Positions 52,564-61,701 are shown, counted from the stretch's first letter. The stretch: 64,000 bases of DNA from Halorussus aquaticus (GCF_024218795.1 NZ_CP100400.1:2604001-2668000), one strand, 5' to 3'. Made by a program: numbers and translations. Notes: generated by a model not told the origin, from the sequence alone.

Positions 52564-52848
52564 ATGCCGCTCGAACGCATATTCGCGCTGACGACGACGC
52601 TCGTCCTCGCGGGGACGTTCCCGGTCGCGGTCATCGCGGCCCGGGGATTCCGTGGCGCGCCGTTCGGTTCGGTCCTGCGGCCGTTGCCGGTCGTGATTCT
52701 CGCGTACATCGCGCTCAACGCGAACGTTGCGGTCGGCGTGGCCGTGCCCCCGGCGTACGAACTCGTCGCGTCGGCGGTGGCGACCGTCGCCGCGTTGGTC
52801 GCGGCCGCGCACGTTCTCGTCCTACTGACCGAACGGAGGAAGCTATGA
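52564..52848 (+). CDS. Small membrane protein in DUF7504-like operon
   Basis: 94 aa from MPLERIFALTTTLVLAG; a longer frame to 52492 has no support. Three helices (LTTTLVLAGTFPVAVIAA, VVILAYIALNANVAVGV, VASAVATVAALVAAAHVLVLL). Its end overlaps the next start by four bases (ATGA), so first gene of an operon of membrane proteins ending in a DUF7504-like gene. Function unknown. Confidence 0.68.
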   Translation: MPLERIFALTTTLVLAGTFPVAVIAARGFRGAPFGSVLRPLPVVILAYIALNANVAVGVAVPPAYELVASAVATVAALVAAAHVLVLLTERRKL

Positions 52849-53198
52849 CGCCGATGAGCGATCTGGTCTCGTTCGTCTTCATCGCCCAGACCACGATGCT
52901 GGTCATCACCTGCGTTCTGCTGGTGTATCCCGTGGTCACGTACGGCCGGAACGTCGCGCACACGCGGGGCTTACTCCTGCTCGCGGGCGCGTTCTTCGCG
53001 CTGACTGTCTCTTACGTCACGGCCGTCGCGTTCGGCATGACGCTGGTCTCGTCGGTGCTGGACCTCACGGCCTCACTCCTCGCCGCGGCCGGAATCTGGC
53101 AGTTCGCCAGACCGTTCGTCCAGTTCGACGAGGGAACCGTGGAGACGACCGCAGTCGGCGATACCACCGGGGGGTTCGAGAGTGCCGGAGACGACTGA
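52845..53198 (+). CDS. DUF7521-like membrane protein
   Basis: 117 aa, three helices (VFIAQTTMLVITCVLLVYPVV, LLLLAGAFFALTVSYVTAVAFGM, LDLTASLLAAAGIWQFARPF) and an acidic tail. Middle of the three-gene operon; start overlaps the previous gene by four bases and end overlaps the next by 17. Likely a membrane partner of the DUF7504-like protein. Family name from memory. Confidence 0.68.
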   Translation: MTPMSDLVSFVFIAQTTMLVITCVLLVYPVVTYGRNVAHTRGLLLLAGAFFALTVSYVTAVAFGMTLVSSVLDLTASLLAAAGIWQFARPFVQFDEGTVETTAVGDTTGGFESAGDD

Positions 53199-53712
53199 GG
53201 GTGAGGGACTCGCGCTCGCGCCGGGCGAGCAGGTGTTGACCTCGGTGCCGTCGATGGGGTCCCCGCTCTCGTACCTGCCGGACGCCGCGTTCGAGAACCT
53301 GTTGGTCGTGTCGGCGACCGCGTCCCCGAAGAAGGTGGAGTCGATAGTCGAACGCCGCGGCGGCGACCCCCAGAAGGTCGGCGTCGTCCCCGTCACGGGG
53401 TCGCCCGACGAGTACGAGGGTCCGCTGTGGACTACGGACCCGGTCGATCCGAGCGACCTGACGGGCATCAGCATCCGCCTCTCGAAGGCGATGAAGTACG
53501 TCATGCGCGGCGGGTGGGTCGTCGTCGATAACGTGAACGTCCTGCTGATGTACGGCCGAGAGGAGCAGGTCTTTCGACTCCTCGACTCGGTCGTGTCGAA
53601 CACCCGAAAGAAGGAGGCGTGCGGAGCGTACTGCACCGTCCGCGAGGCGGTCACCGACCAGACGTACTCTCGACTGCAGGGTCTCTGTGACCGGACGGTT
53701 ACGGTCGAATAG
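53182..53712 (+). CDS. DUF7504-like protein
   Basis: 176 aa from GTG (VPETTEGEGLALAPGEQ), start within the previous gene's end. FENLLVVSATASPKKVESIVERRGG, then DLTGISIRLSKAMKY and GGWVVVDNVNVLLMYGREEQVFRLLDSVVSNTRKKEA. It resembles a degenerate RecA/KaiC-type fold without Walker A. The same type of protein is at 16702. Probable cytosolic part of a membrane sensor with the two upstream genes. Confidence 0.7.
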   Translation: MPETTEGEGLALAPGEQVLTSVPSMGSPLSYLPDAAFENLLVVSATASPKKVESIVERRGGDPQKVGVVPVTGSPDEYEGPLWTTDPVDPSDLTGISIRLSKAMKYVMRGGWVVVDNVNVLLMYGREEQVFRLLDSVVSNTRKKEACGAYCTVREAVTDQTYSRLQGLCDRTVTVE

Positions 53713-53805
53713 TTCAGTCCGCGTTCGTCCTGATTTACCACCGGCTGAATGCGAAAGCACTGATGGTAAAATTAATACAGCGCGGTTTTCTAAGGGTATG
53801 CATAG

Positions 53806-54603
53806 ATGAAACGTCGAACGTTCGTGGCGACCAGTGCGGCGTCGCTCTCGGCAGTCGCGGGGTGTCTCGGCGGAATCGGTGGCGGTGGCGGCGACGGCGG
53901 CGGTGACCTCGCGGTGACTCCGACCGACGGTAATCTGGACGGCTACCCGCCGGAGTTCGACGAGGTCCCCGAGAAGCGCAGCATCGACACCTCGTCGTTC
54001 GGCACCAAGACGGAGAACGGCGTGGAGGTTCCGCTCGCCCCTATCGACGTCGCGCACTACTGGTACAAGCGCGGAGAAGCGAGAATGGCCGACGCTCGTG
54101 GAAAAGGGTCCTACGAGAGATCCCACGTCTACGGCGCGGTACTGAGTCAGGCCGACCCCGACCGGCGCGTCTCGAACGACCCCGTGATGGACTGGCCGAA
54201 GGGCGACCGCATCGTCTGTTACTGCGGTTGTCCCCACCACCTCTCGTCCATTCGGGCGTCCCAACTCATCAACGAGAGCTTCGAGAACGTCTACGTCATC
54301 GACGAGGGGTTCCGGGCGTGGAACAGACGCGGCTATCCGATGCGCGGGAGCGACGTGGGCAACAAGCCCAAGAACTGGGTCGTCCGGGGCGAAACCGCCG
54401 CCAGCCTCGACGGTCGGAACGCGTGGGCGAGGCACAAACCGACCGAGCAGATGGAATCGACCGACATCACCGACGACGGCAGTTACGAACTCCACCTCAA
54501 GTTCCACGAGGTCGGTCCGGAATCGACCATCGAAGTCGAGACGCCGGAGTACACGGTCGAAGGCAAACTGAAGAATCTCGCGTCGGGCACCGTACAGGGG
54601 TAG
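53806..54603 (+). CDS. Tat-exported rhodanese-domain lipoprotein
   Basis: 265 aa. Twin-arginine start KRRTFVATSAASLSA and lipobox VAGC (Cys20), then a Gly/Asp linker. Rhodanese features: ADARGKGSYERSHVYGAVLS near residue 95, active-site loop CYCGCPHHLS with Cys140 as probable nucleophile, and FRAWNRRGYPMRGS. The C-terminal part (ELHLKFHEVGPESTIEVETPEYTVEGKL) is an extra beta domain. An extracellular sulfurtransferase is unusual. TATA AAATTAATA is about 30 nt before the ATG. Confidence 0.84.
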   Translation: MKRRTFVATSAASLSAVAGCLGGIGGGGGDGGGDLAVTPTDGNLDGYPPEFDEVPEKRSIDTSSFGTKTENGVEVPLAPIDVAHYWYKRGEARMADARGKGSYERSHVYGAVLSQADPDRRVSNDPVMDWPKGDRIVCYCGCPHHLSSIRASQLINESFENVYVIDEGFRAWNRRGYPMRGSDVGNKPKNWVVRGETAASLDGRNAWARHKPTEQMESTDITDDGSYELHLKFHEVGPESTIEVETPEYTVEGKLKNLASGTVQG

Positions 54604-54704
54604 CTGAGTCTCATTCGACGTGAGACGCCGAAACGGTCGATTTTGGGTCGTCACCGTCGTCGAGAAGTACGACGCCGACTCTCGCACGAACCGGTAGCTC
54701 TGAT

Positions 54705-54989
54705 TCAGACGACTCGTTCTCGGTCGGAATCGTCCGCGGTCCGAACGACGATGTCCCCTGCTCCCTCGACAGTGACTTCGTAGCCACAGTACGTGAACGA
54801 CACGTGCGGTCCGTCCTCCGAAGCGGCCCACTTCGTCTCGAACAGTTGGTTCAACGCGTCCGGGTCGACGACGCGGTACAGCGGTGGGGTCACCTCGGTC
54901 GGAGGGATTCCCTCGGCGTCTGCCACCGCCGTCACTATCCTCGTACTGATTCGGTCGTCGTCACCGAGAGCGGTCCGCGAAACTCGCAT
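54705..54989 (-). CDS. HalOD1 output-domain protein
   Basis: 94 aa from MRVSRTALGDDDR. Core TRIVTAVADAEGIPPTEVTPPLYRVVDPDALNQLFETK is the HalOD1 domain, a haloarchaeal output module usually found in signalling proteins. It ends in a short beta segment (EVTVEGAGDIVVRTAD). Stand-alone, probably a small signalling adaptor; longer start at 55055 not supported. Confidence 0.8.
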   Translation of the reverse strand: MRVSRTALGDDDRISTRIVTAVADAEGIPPTEVTPPLYRVVDPDALNQLFETKWAASEDGPHVSFTYCGYEVTVEGAGDIVVRTADDSDRERVV

Positions 54990-55163
54990 ACCACGTTTCT
55001 GCTCGCCGGACTGTATAAAAGCTATCGCAGATTGCGAAATTCGGTCCGAAACCACCGATTTACGTTCCGACTCGCAGGCGGATTCGGTTCGCAGTCCGTC
55101 TTCGAGGGAGTACGCCGACCGGCGACCGTTCCGAGTCCGAATCCCGGGTCTTTATGCTCGTCC

Positions 55164-55182
55164 TGTTAGTACCATCCTAACA
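55164..55182. promoter_or_regulatory. Palindromic operator upstream of RND/TrmB operon
   Basis: TGTTAG-N7-CTAACA, 19 bp with perfect 6-bp arms, lies 50 bp before the RND GTG and just after TCTTTATGC (about 55149-55157), a probable TATA box. It would overlap the transcription start. The co-transcribed TrmB-type regulator is the natural candidate to bind it. Confidence 0.62.
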
Positions 55183-55231
55183 ACAGCGACGAACACATGT
55201 TCCGACACACAGTCGCGCGGAGGGATGGCTC

Positions 55232-58200
55232 GTGAACGCGAGCGACCTCTTCGCCGCCGTTACGGAGTACAGTCGCGGAGTTATCGCGGTCCTCCTTGTC
55301 CTGACCGTGCTAGTCGGGGCGGGCGCGCCGATGGTCGAGCAGTCATCCTCGCTCGACCAGTTCCAGAGCGACAGCACGGCCGCCCAGAAACTCTCCTACA
55401 TCGACGCCAACTTCACCTCGGGTCAGGAGAACACGACGACGGTCCAACTCATCGTGCGGGACGGCAACGTCCTCTCGAAGGACGCGCTCGTCGAGACGTT
55501 ACGACTCCAGCAGGCGTTGCGGAACAACGAGACGATAAACCGGACGTTGGTCAACGGCACGCCCACCTCGGGCGTCGCTAACGTCGTCGCCACCGTGGCT
55601 ATCCGGGAGGAGCAGGCGAGCCAACTCCGAAAGTCGGCGGCCGAACTCCAGCAACGGCGCCAGTCGCTCAACGAGTCGCGAGCGGAGATTCGCCAGCGGA
55701 GTCAGTCGCTGAACCGGACGGCGGCCCGACTGAGCGACGCGTTGAACCGGACGCGCGAACTGCAGGCGCGGTACGACCGACTCAACGCCTCCTACCAGCG
55801 GGGCGAGGTGAACGATTCGGCCTACCGACAGCGGTCGAGCCGAATCGAGACCCGACTCCGGCAGGTTCGGACCTCGGCGACGGCGAACCTGAGCGCGAAC
55901 CAGTCGGCCACGTTCACGCAGGCGTTCGAACAGACGCGGGGTCTGCAACTCCAACTCGACCGTCTCAACGCGTCCTACCAGCAGGGAGACATCAACCAAT
56001 CGACCTACCGCGAACGCGCGGCGGAGATTCGGTCGCAGTTCGAGCAGGTGTACCGACTCGGAACGCGCGGCGTGTTGGCCAGCGAGTACCGGCAACTCCA
56101 GCAGCGCGCCGCGGAACTGAAAGAGCGCGGCCAGCAACTCAAGGAAGACGCCGAGAAGTTACAGGCCCAACGCCAGCAGTTGCAGAACGCTTCCTCGCCC
56201 ACGCTACAGGAGCAGATAGACGAACTCCGCTCGATGAACCAGTCGGAAGTCGAGTCCGCGGTCACCACGGTCCTGAGCGAGGGCGGCGACGGGCCGTCGA
56301 GTCAGGCGTTCGCGTTCATGCCGACCTCCTACGAACCCGGTAGCACGGAGTCGAACGCGACGATGCTCGTCGTGTTCCAGAACGTCGGCGGTCAGGGCAT
56401 GCAGGGCATGGGTTCGGCCTCGACCGACCTCGTGAAGTCCCAGACCGCCATCCAGCAGGTCGCCCAGCAGTCGATGGACCGCGAGGTCATGGTGTTCGGG
56501 TCCGGCCTCATCAGCAAGGAGACCGAGCAGTCGATGACCGACAGCATCGCCATCGTCGGTCCGATGGCGCTGCTGTTCGTGATTCTGACCCTGCTCATCG
56601 CCTACCGCGACCTGCTCGACATCCTGCTCGGGGTGTTCGGCATCTTCGTGGTCCTCGTCTGGACCTTCGGATTCATGGGATGGACGGGGGTAACCTTCAA
56701 CCAGATATTCATCGCGGTGCCGGTGTTGCTCATCGGCCTGTCCATCGACTACGCGATTCACGTGTTCATGCGCCACCGCGAGGAGCGCGAGCAACACGAG
56801 GGCGAGAGCGTCCGCGAGGGCATGTCGGTCGCGCTGGCCAGCGTCGGCGTGGCGCTGGTCTGGGTGACCGCGACCACCGTCATCGGGTTCCTCTCGAATC
56901 TGGTGAGTCCCCTGCCGCCGATTCAGGACTTCGGTATCGTGAGTTCGGTCGGTATCGTGGCCGCGCTCGTGGTCTTCGGCGGTCTAATTCCGGCGCTCAA
57001 GGTCGAAATCGACGGGTTCCTCGAATCCCGAGGCTTCGACCGGAAGAAGCGAGCGTTCGGCACCGGCGGCGGCGCGCTCGGGTCGATGCTGTCGGTCGGC
57101 GCGGTCGCCGCGCGCAAGGCACCCTTCGTCGTGCTGGCGCTGACGCTGGTGCTGTCGGCGGGCGGCGCGTACGGCGCGACCCAAGTCGATACGAGTTTCG
57201 AGCAGACCGACTTCCTCGCCGAGGACCCGCCGAACTGGATGAAGGACCTGCCCGAACCGTTCGCGCCCGGCGACTACTCGGCGAAGGCGAACCTCGAATA
57301 CGTCAACCAGAACTTCCTGCGACAGGACTCGCAGGCCCAGATACTCGTCGAGGGTAACGTGACGACCCCCGAGACGCTCGACAAGTTACAACAGGCCGAG
57401 CAGACGGCCGCCCAGAAGGAGGACGTGGTCGTCGTCCTCTCGAACGGCGAACCGCAGATTCGGAGTCCGCTCTCGGTGATGGAGCAGGTGGCGGCGCAGA
57501 ACGAGTCGTTCAACGCGACGTTCGCGGCGGCGGACACAGACGGTGACGGCGTCCCCGACCGCAACGTCGAGCAGGTGTACGACGAACTGTTCGCGGTCGC
57601 CCCGCAGGAGGCCGAGGGCGTCATCCACCGCGAGAACGGCGAGTATCGCGCGGTCCGGATGGTCGTCTCGGTCAAGGGCGGTGCGGCGTCCTCGACGGTG
57701 ACCGAGGAGATGCGCGCCATCGCCGCGACCATCGACGGCGACGGACTGGAGGCCACCGCGACCGGCCAACCCATCGTCTTCGAGATCGTCCAGAACCAGT
57801 TGCTCGACACGGTCATCCAGAGCCTCGTCATCACGCTCGGGGCGACGTTCGCCTTCCTGATGATAGCCTACCGACTGGCCCACGGGAGCGCCACGCTCGG
57901 AGCGATCACGCTCCTCCCGGTGGCGTTCAGCGTCTCGTGGATTCTCGGGACGATGTACCTGCTCGGGATGCCGTTCAACGTCCTGACTGGGATGATTACC
58001 AGCCTCACGGTCGGACTCGGCGTGGCCTACAGCATCCACCTCAGCGAGCGCTACACCATGGAACTCGGGCGGCGCGACACCATCTGGGCCGCCATGCGCG
58101 AGAGCGTGACCGGGACCGGCGGCGCGCTCCTCGGGAGCGCCGCGACGACCATCGGCGGGTTCGGCGTCCTCGCGTTCGCCATCCTACCCGCGCTCCAGCA

Positions 58201-58372
58201 GTTCGGTATCATCACCGGTCTCACCATCACCTACGCGTTCCTCGCCAGCGTCCTCGTCCTGCCGAGTCTGCTGGTGCTGTGGACCCGCTACCTCGGGCCG
58301 GGCGAGACCGGCGAGGCGACGACGAAAGAGACGAGTACCGCGGTCGCAAATGGGGGTCTCAGAGAGGACTAA
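55232..58372 (+). CDS. Large RND/MMPL exporter with coiled-coil insertion
   Basis: 1046 aa from GTG; GGAGGG at 55219-55224 is 7 nt upstream and supports this start. RND layout: TM1 (AVLLVLTVLVGAGAP), external part, TM2-6 (SIAIVGPMALLFVILTLLIAYRDLLD, FNQIFIAVPVLLIGLSIDYAIHVFMRHREE), a second half starting TQVDTSFEQTDF, and TM7-12 with GLGVAYSIHLSERYTMEL. Residues about 125-330 are an Arg/Gln/Leu-rich coiled coil with an internal duplication (DRLNASYQRGEVN and DRLNASYQQGDIN). Its TAA overlaps the TrmB-type gene ATG by one base. Confidence 0.86.
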   Translation: MNASDLFAAVTEYSRGVIAVLLVLTVLVGAGAPMVEQSSSLDQFQSDSTAAQKLSYIDANFTSGQENTTTVQLIVRDGNVLSKDALVETLRLQQALRNNETINRTLVNGTPTSGVANVVATVAIREEQASQLRKSAAELQQRRQSLNESRAEIRQRSQSLNRTAARLSDALNRTRELQARYDRLNASYQRGEVNDSAYRQRSSRIETRLRQVRTSATANLSANQSATFTQAFEQTRGLQLQLDRLNASYQQGDINQSTYRERAAEIRSQFEQVYRLGTRGVLASEYRQLQQRAAELKERGQQLKEDAEKLQAQRQQLQNASSPTLQEQIDELRSMNQSEVESAVTTVLSEGGDGPSSQAFAFMPTSYEPGSTESNATMLVVFQNVGGQGMQGMGSASTDLVKSQTAIQQVAQQSMDREVMVFGSGLISKETEQSMTDSIAIVGPMALLFVILTLLIAYRDLLDILLGVFGIFVVLVWTFGFMGWTGVTFNQIFIAVPVLLIGLSIDYAIHVFMRHREEREQHEGESVREGMSVALASVGVALVWVTATTVIGFLSNLVSPLPPIQDFGIVSSVGIVAALVVFGGLIPALKVEIDGFLESRGFDRKKRAFGTGGGALGSMLSVGAVAARKAPFVVLALTLVLSAGGAYGATQVDTSFEQTDFLAEDPPNWMKDLPEPFAPGDYSAKANLEYVNQNFLRQDSQAQILVEGNVTTPETLDKLQQAEQTAAQKEDVVVVLSNGEPQIRSPLSVMEQVAAQNESFNATFAAADTDGDGVPDRNVEQVYDELFAVAPQEAEGVIHRENGEYRAVRMVVSVKGGAASSTVTEEMRAIAATIDGDGLEATATGQPIVFEIVQNQLLDTVIQSLVITLGATFAFLMIAYRLAHGSATLGAITLLPVAFSVSWILGTMYLLGMPFNVLTGMITSLTVGLGVAYSIHLSERYTMELGRRDTIWAAMRESVTGTGGALLGSAATTIGGFGVLAFAILPALQQFGIITGLTITYAFLASVLVLPSLLVLWTRYLGPGETGEATTKETSTAVANGGLRED

Positions 58373-59142
58373 TGGACGAAGACGACGCCATCGAGGCCCT
58401 CGAAAATCTCGGACTTTCGAACTACGAGGCGAAGGTGTTCACCGCGCTCCAGAAGTTGGGCACCGGCACCGCCCGCGACGTGCATCGGACGACGGACGTT
58501 CCCCGGTCGCAGGTGTACGGCGCGGCCGAGTCGCTTCAGGACCGCGGTCTCGTGGAGGTCCAACAGTCCAAGCCCATCCAGTACCGGCCCGTCAGCCTCG
58601 AAGCGGCGGAGTCGCACCTCCGCGGCGAGTTCGAGCGCACCCAAGAACGGGCCTTCGACTATCTGGAGGCCGCCCGCCAACAGCGCGGCGACGGCGACGA
58701 GCGCCGCGAGGACATCTGGACGGTCCACGGCCGGGCCAGCATCGACGGCCGAATCGAGCAACTGCTGGCGGAGGCCGAGGACCGCGTGCTGTTCGCGCTC
58801 GGCGAGGACGCCGACCCGGTCGGCGAGACCATCGCCGACTGCCTGCGTAAACTGGCGGCGTCGGGCGTCACGGTGAACGTAGTCGGTGACGACGACGTGG
58901 CCGAGCAGTTCGCAGACAGCGGCGTCGCGGTCCAGCAACTGCCGATAGACCACCCCCACGCCGACGACCCCGTAGGCAGGGTGGTCGTGGTGGACGGCGA
59001 GATGATACTCCTGAGCGTCCGCGACGAGAGAGACGACCCCGAACTCGACGAGGAGACCGCCATCTGGTCGTCCCGGACGGGTATCGCCGCGGTCCTCATC
59101 CAACTCATCGACGGCGGACTCGGCGAGGCCCTCTCGGTATAG
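58372..59142 (+). CDS. TrmB-type transcription regulator
   Basis: 256 aa; start overlaps the RND stop (TAATG). N-terminal winged helix EALENLGLSNYEAKVFTALQKLG, RDVHRTTDVPRSQVYGAAESLQDRGLVEV, then linker coiled coil (RTQERAFDYLEAARQQ) and an effector domain (ASIDGRIEQLLAEAEDRVLFALGEDADP) with a PLD-like fold. Controls the exporter most likely. The upstream TGTTAG palindrome is a candidate target. No sugar-binding subdomain seen. Confidence 0.86.
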   Translation: MDEDDAIEALENLGLSNYEAKVFTALQKLGTGTARDVHRTTDVPRSQVYGAAESLQDRGLVEVQQSKPIQYRPVSLEAAESHLRGEFERTQERAFDYLEAARQQRGDGDERREDIWTVHGRASIDGRIEQLLAEAEDRVLFALGEDADPVGETIADCLRKLAASGVTVNVVGDDDVAEQFADSGVAVQQLPIDHPHADDPVGRVVVVDGEMILLSVRDERDDPELDEETAIWSSRTGIAAVLIQLIDGGLGEALSV

Positions 59143-59307
59143 GCACGCTCCTCCGTCGTTTATCGAATCGGTATCGACTTCCGAAACGTAGAACGAGAGC
59201 CGCGATTCGACGGACAGCGACGCCCCGCGAACGGGCAAGAACTGTACCTGTCAGCTCCTATTTTCGAAACCCAGACAGTTTTCTCGGTCGACGTCGTACC
59301 TCGTGCC

Positions 59308-60345
59308 ATGCCGTGGTACGCGGTCGAGGCACTCGACGACGCGTTCGACGCCACGAAAGCCCTGCTGACCCCGTTCGACGCGCGCCAGTGGCTGGCACTC
59401 GCGTTCGTGGTCTTCTTCCTCGGGAACACCGGGGCCGGTGGCACATCCGCGGGCGCCGGGGGTTCGTCCGGTACGGCCTCGGACGGGCCGCGGGTCGGTC
59501 CCGGCGGTCCGCCCGGACAGATGGGCTGGGAGGGAGACCTACCGTTCGCGTTCGGGGAACTCCTCCCGATTATCGCCGGTGTCGTCGCGGTCGCAATCGT
59601 CGTCGGTCTGCTGTACGCGCTCGTCGGGTCGGTGATGGAGTTCGTCTTCGTGGAGTCGCTTCGCCGCCAACGCGTCCGGATTCGCCGGTACGCCGACCAG
59701 CACTTCGGGCAGGCCCTCGGGTTGTTCGCGTTCAGGGTCGTCCTCGGTCTGGTAGTCGCGCTCCCCGCACTCGGACTGCTACTGGGCGGCCTGTCGCTCG
59801 CTACTGGCGGCCCGTCCGTGGCCCTCGGCGCGGTCGTACTGCTCGTCCCGTTGCTCGTCCTCGCCGGACTCGTCGTCGCCCTCGTGGACGGGTTGACCGT
59901 CAACTTCGTCGTCCCGGTGATGATACTCAAGGACGTCGGCATCCTCGACGGGTGGCGGCGGTTCTGGCCGACGTTGACCGGCCAGTGGCGGCAGTACGCC
60001 GTCTACGTCCTCGTGCGATTCGGTCTCTCGCTCGTCGTCGGGTCGCTGGCGTCGGTGGTCGGCGGCGTCGTGGGTGCGGTACTGTTCGCACCCTTCGCCG
60101 CGCTCGGGGTCGTCTCCCTCCCCGCGCTCGGCGGTCCCGGAGCGATTCTGTCGAACCCGGTCGCGCTGGCTCTCGGCATCGCCCTCCTGCTCGGGTACCT
60201 CGCGCTCCTGACGGCCGTCCTCGCGGCGGTCTTCGTCCCGGTCCAGACCTACCTCCGGTATCACGCGCTGCTCGTCCTCGGGGACACCGACGGTAACTTC
60301 GACCTGATACCGGAACTCCGCGGAGACGTGCGAGAGACGAGATAG
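59308..60345 (+). CDS. Polytopic membrane protein of unknown function
   Basis: 345 aa. Short N-terminal amphipathic part (MPWYAVEALDDAFDATKALLTP), TM1 (WLALAFVVFFLGN), a Gly/Ser-rich linker (about 60 residues), then five or six helices with a conserved charged loop ESLRRQRVRIRRYADQHFG and C-terminal QTYLRYHALLVLGDTDGNFDLIPEL. The layout resembles haloarchaeal DUF7544/DUF4013-like membrane proteins. TATA near 59275 (TTTTCTCGG weak). Confidence 0.7.
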   Translation: MPWYAVEALDDAFDATKALLTPFDARQWLALAFVVFFLGNTGAGGTSAGAGGSSGTASDGPRVGPGGPPGQMGWEGDLPFAFGELLPIIAGVVAVAIVVGLLYALVGSVMEFVFVESLRRQRVRIRRYADQHFGQALGLFAFRVVLGLVVALPALGLLLGGLSLATGGPSVALGAVVLLVPLLVLAGLVVALVDGLTVNFVVPVMILKDVGILDGWRRFWPTLTGQWRQYAVYVLVRFGLSLVVGSLASVVGGVVGAVLFAPFAALGVVSLPALGGPGAILSNPVALALGIALLLGYLALLTAVLAAVFVPVQTYLRYHALLVLGDTDGNFDLIPELRGDVRETR

Positions 60346-60384
60346 CTCACGGAGTACGGGAGCCGAAAAGCGGGAGCGTCCGTC

Positions 60385-60807
60385 TCAGAGCTTCGTACGG
60401 AGTTGTAGCGTGACCGTCGAGTCGTCGAGCAGTTCGCCGTCGCGGCGGACGTGGACGACCGGCGCGTCGTCCATCTGGAGCCACTCGCCGTCGTTCTCGC
60501 CGGAGATAGTAATCGTCCGCGACGAACGGCCGAGGCACTCGGAGGCGTCGTCGATAGCGAGCGGGGCGGGAGTCGTCTCGGTGGCGACGATGGGGATGGA
60601 TTCGAGGTGCGGGTCCACGTCGCGCAGCACGTCCCGGTACTCGCAGACGAGTTCGACGGCTTCCTCGGCGACGTCGGCCGACGGGAACGAGGCTCCCCGA
60701 ACCGGGACGGGGCGCTTCCCCGAGAGGGGACAGACGACGGCGAAGTCGCCGTCCGGGTCGGTCAGGTCGTCGATTCGCTGGTGGAGGACTTCGAGGCGGT
60801 CGGACAT
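60385..60807 (-). CDS. DUF7552-like protein (copy b of a paralogue pair)
   Basis: 140 aa, soluble. Starts MSDRLEVLHQRIDDLTDPDGDF, then CPLSGKRPVPVRG and FPSADVAEEAVELVCEYRDVLRDVDPHLES. Its C-terminal motif EWLQMDDAPVVHVRRDGELL is matched by the gene at 61698 (EWLRMDNAPVVHVRQDGEPL), so the two are paralogues flanking the middle gene. A probable own TATA (CTATTCACG) is about 45 bp upstream of the start. Function unknown. Confidence 0.72.
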   Translation of the reverse strand: MSDRLEVLHQRIDDLTDPDGDFAVVCPLSGKRPVPVRGASFPSADVAEEAVELVCEYRDVLRDVDPHLESIPIVATETTPAPLAIDDASECLGRSSRTITISGENDGEWLQMDDAPVVHVRRDGELLDDSTVTLQLRTKL

Positions 60808-60912
60808 AGCGGTTCAGGTGCGACACGGCAGACCAACCGTGAATAGGTTTCGGAATCACCATCGGCCGCGGCGGTGACAGAATCGTCCGGAGACATCTCC
60901 GCTCGCGTTACC

Positions 60913-61701
60913 TCAGACGCGCGCACAGAGGTGGCGGCGAACCGCGCGCTGGCAGTCGGCGAGCAGGTCGTCCACTCGCGTGAGGTCGGCCAGTATCGGA
61001 TGCGACTCCTCGAAGTCGCCGTAGAGGTGGTCGAGCAGTTCGCGCTCTCTGATTCCGGTGAGACCCTCGCGCCGGGTCCCCCGGATGGTGGCCTGTCGCT
61101 CGCCGACGAGGCGGTCGCAGGTCTCGCGGCGGTCGGCCAGTCGGTCGTGGCGCTCCCGGAGGTCCTCGAACCCGAGTTGCAACAGCGGGGTCTCGTCGGT
61201 CTCGGCGACCCAGTCGGTGACGGCGTCGAGTTCGTCGGCGACCTCTCGGGCGCGGTCGCGCTCGGTCGCGGTGGCGTCGGCGAGCAGTTGGCACTCCTCC
61301 GTGCGCGTCTCGGCCCGCAAGACCAACTGGTCCGCGAGACCGGGGGCGAACGCGCCAGCCGCGGGCGAGAGCGCGGCGGCGAGGTCGGGCGACAGTTCGT
61401 CGGCCATCGCCTCCGGGAGCGAGTCGGCGTCGGCGTAAGGGAGTACGATGTCGCGGAACGCCTCGCGGACGACCGATATCCCGTCGGCGTTCCCCACCGA
61501 GGACGTTCCGACGGCGAGGGCGTCTCCGGCCGACTGGCCCGGAGCAGACCGCGTGGACGTCGCGGCCCGCTGTCCCGCATCGGGCGACGCCTCGCGGACG
61601 CGCTCGGCGAACCGCTCGTAGGCCGCTACTTTCCCCTCGATGCGTTCGCGCTCCGATTCGGCGCGCTCGACGGCGTCGTGCGTCCGGAGTTCGACGGTCA
61701 T
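60913..61701 (-). CDS. DUF7260-like helical protein
   Basis: 262 aa, soluble, alpha-helical. Starts MTVELRTHDAVERAESERERIEGKVAAYERFAERV, then REAFRDIVLPYADADSLPEAMADELSPDLAAALSP, a coiled coil (LADATATERDRAREVADELDAVTDWV), and HDRLADRRETCDRLVGERQATI with Cys. The ATG overlaps the TGA of the preceding paralogue (ATGA), so translationally coupled. Middle of the iron-boxed group. Role unknown. Family name from memory. Confidence 0.72.
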   Translation of the reverse strand: MTVELRTHDAVERAESERERIEGKVAAYERFAERVREASPDAGQRAATSTRSAPGQSAGDALAVGTSSVGNADGISVVREAFRDIVLPYADADSLPEAMADELSPDLAAALSPAAGAFAPGLADQLVLRAETRTEECQLLADATATERDRAREVADELDAVTDWVAETDETPLLQLGFEDLRERHDRLADRRETCDRLVGERQATIRGTRREGLTGIRERELLDHLYGDFEESHPILADLTRVDDLLADCQRAVRRHLCARV

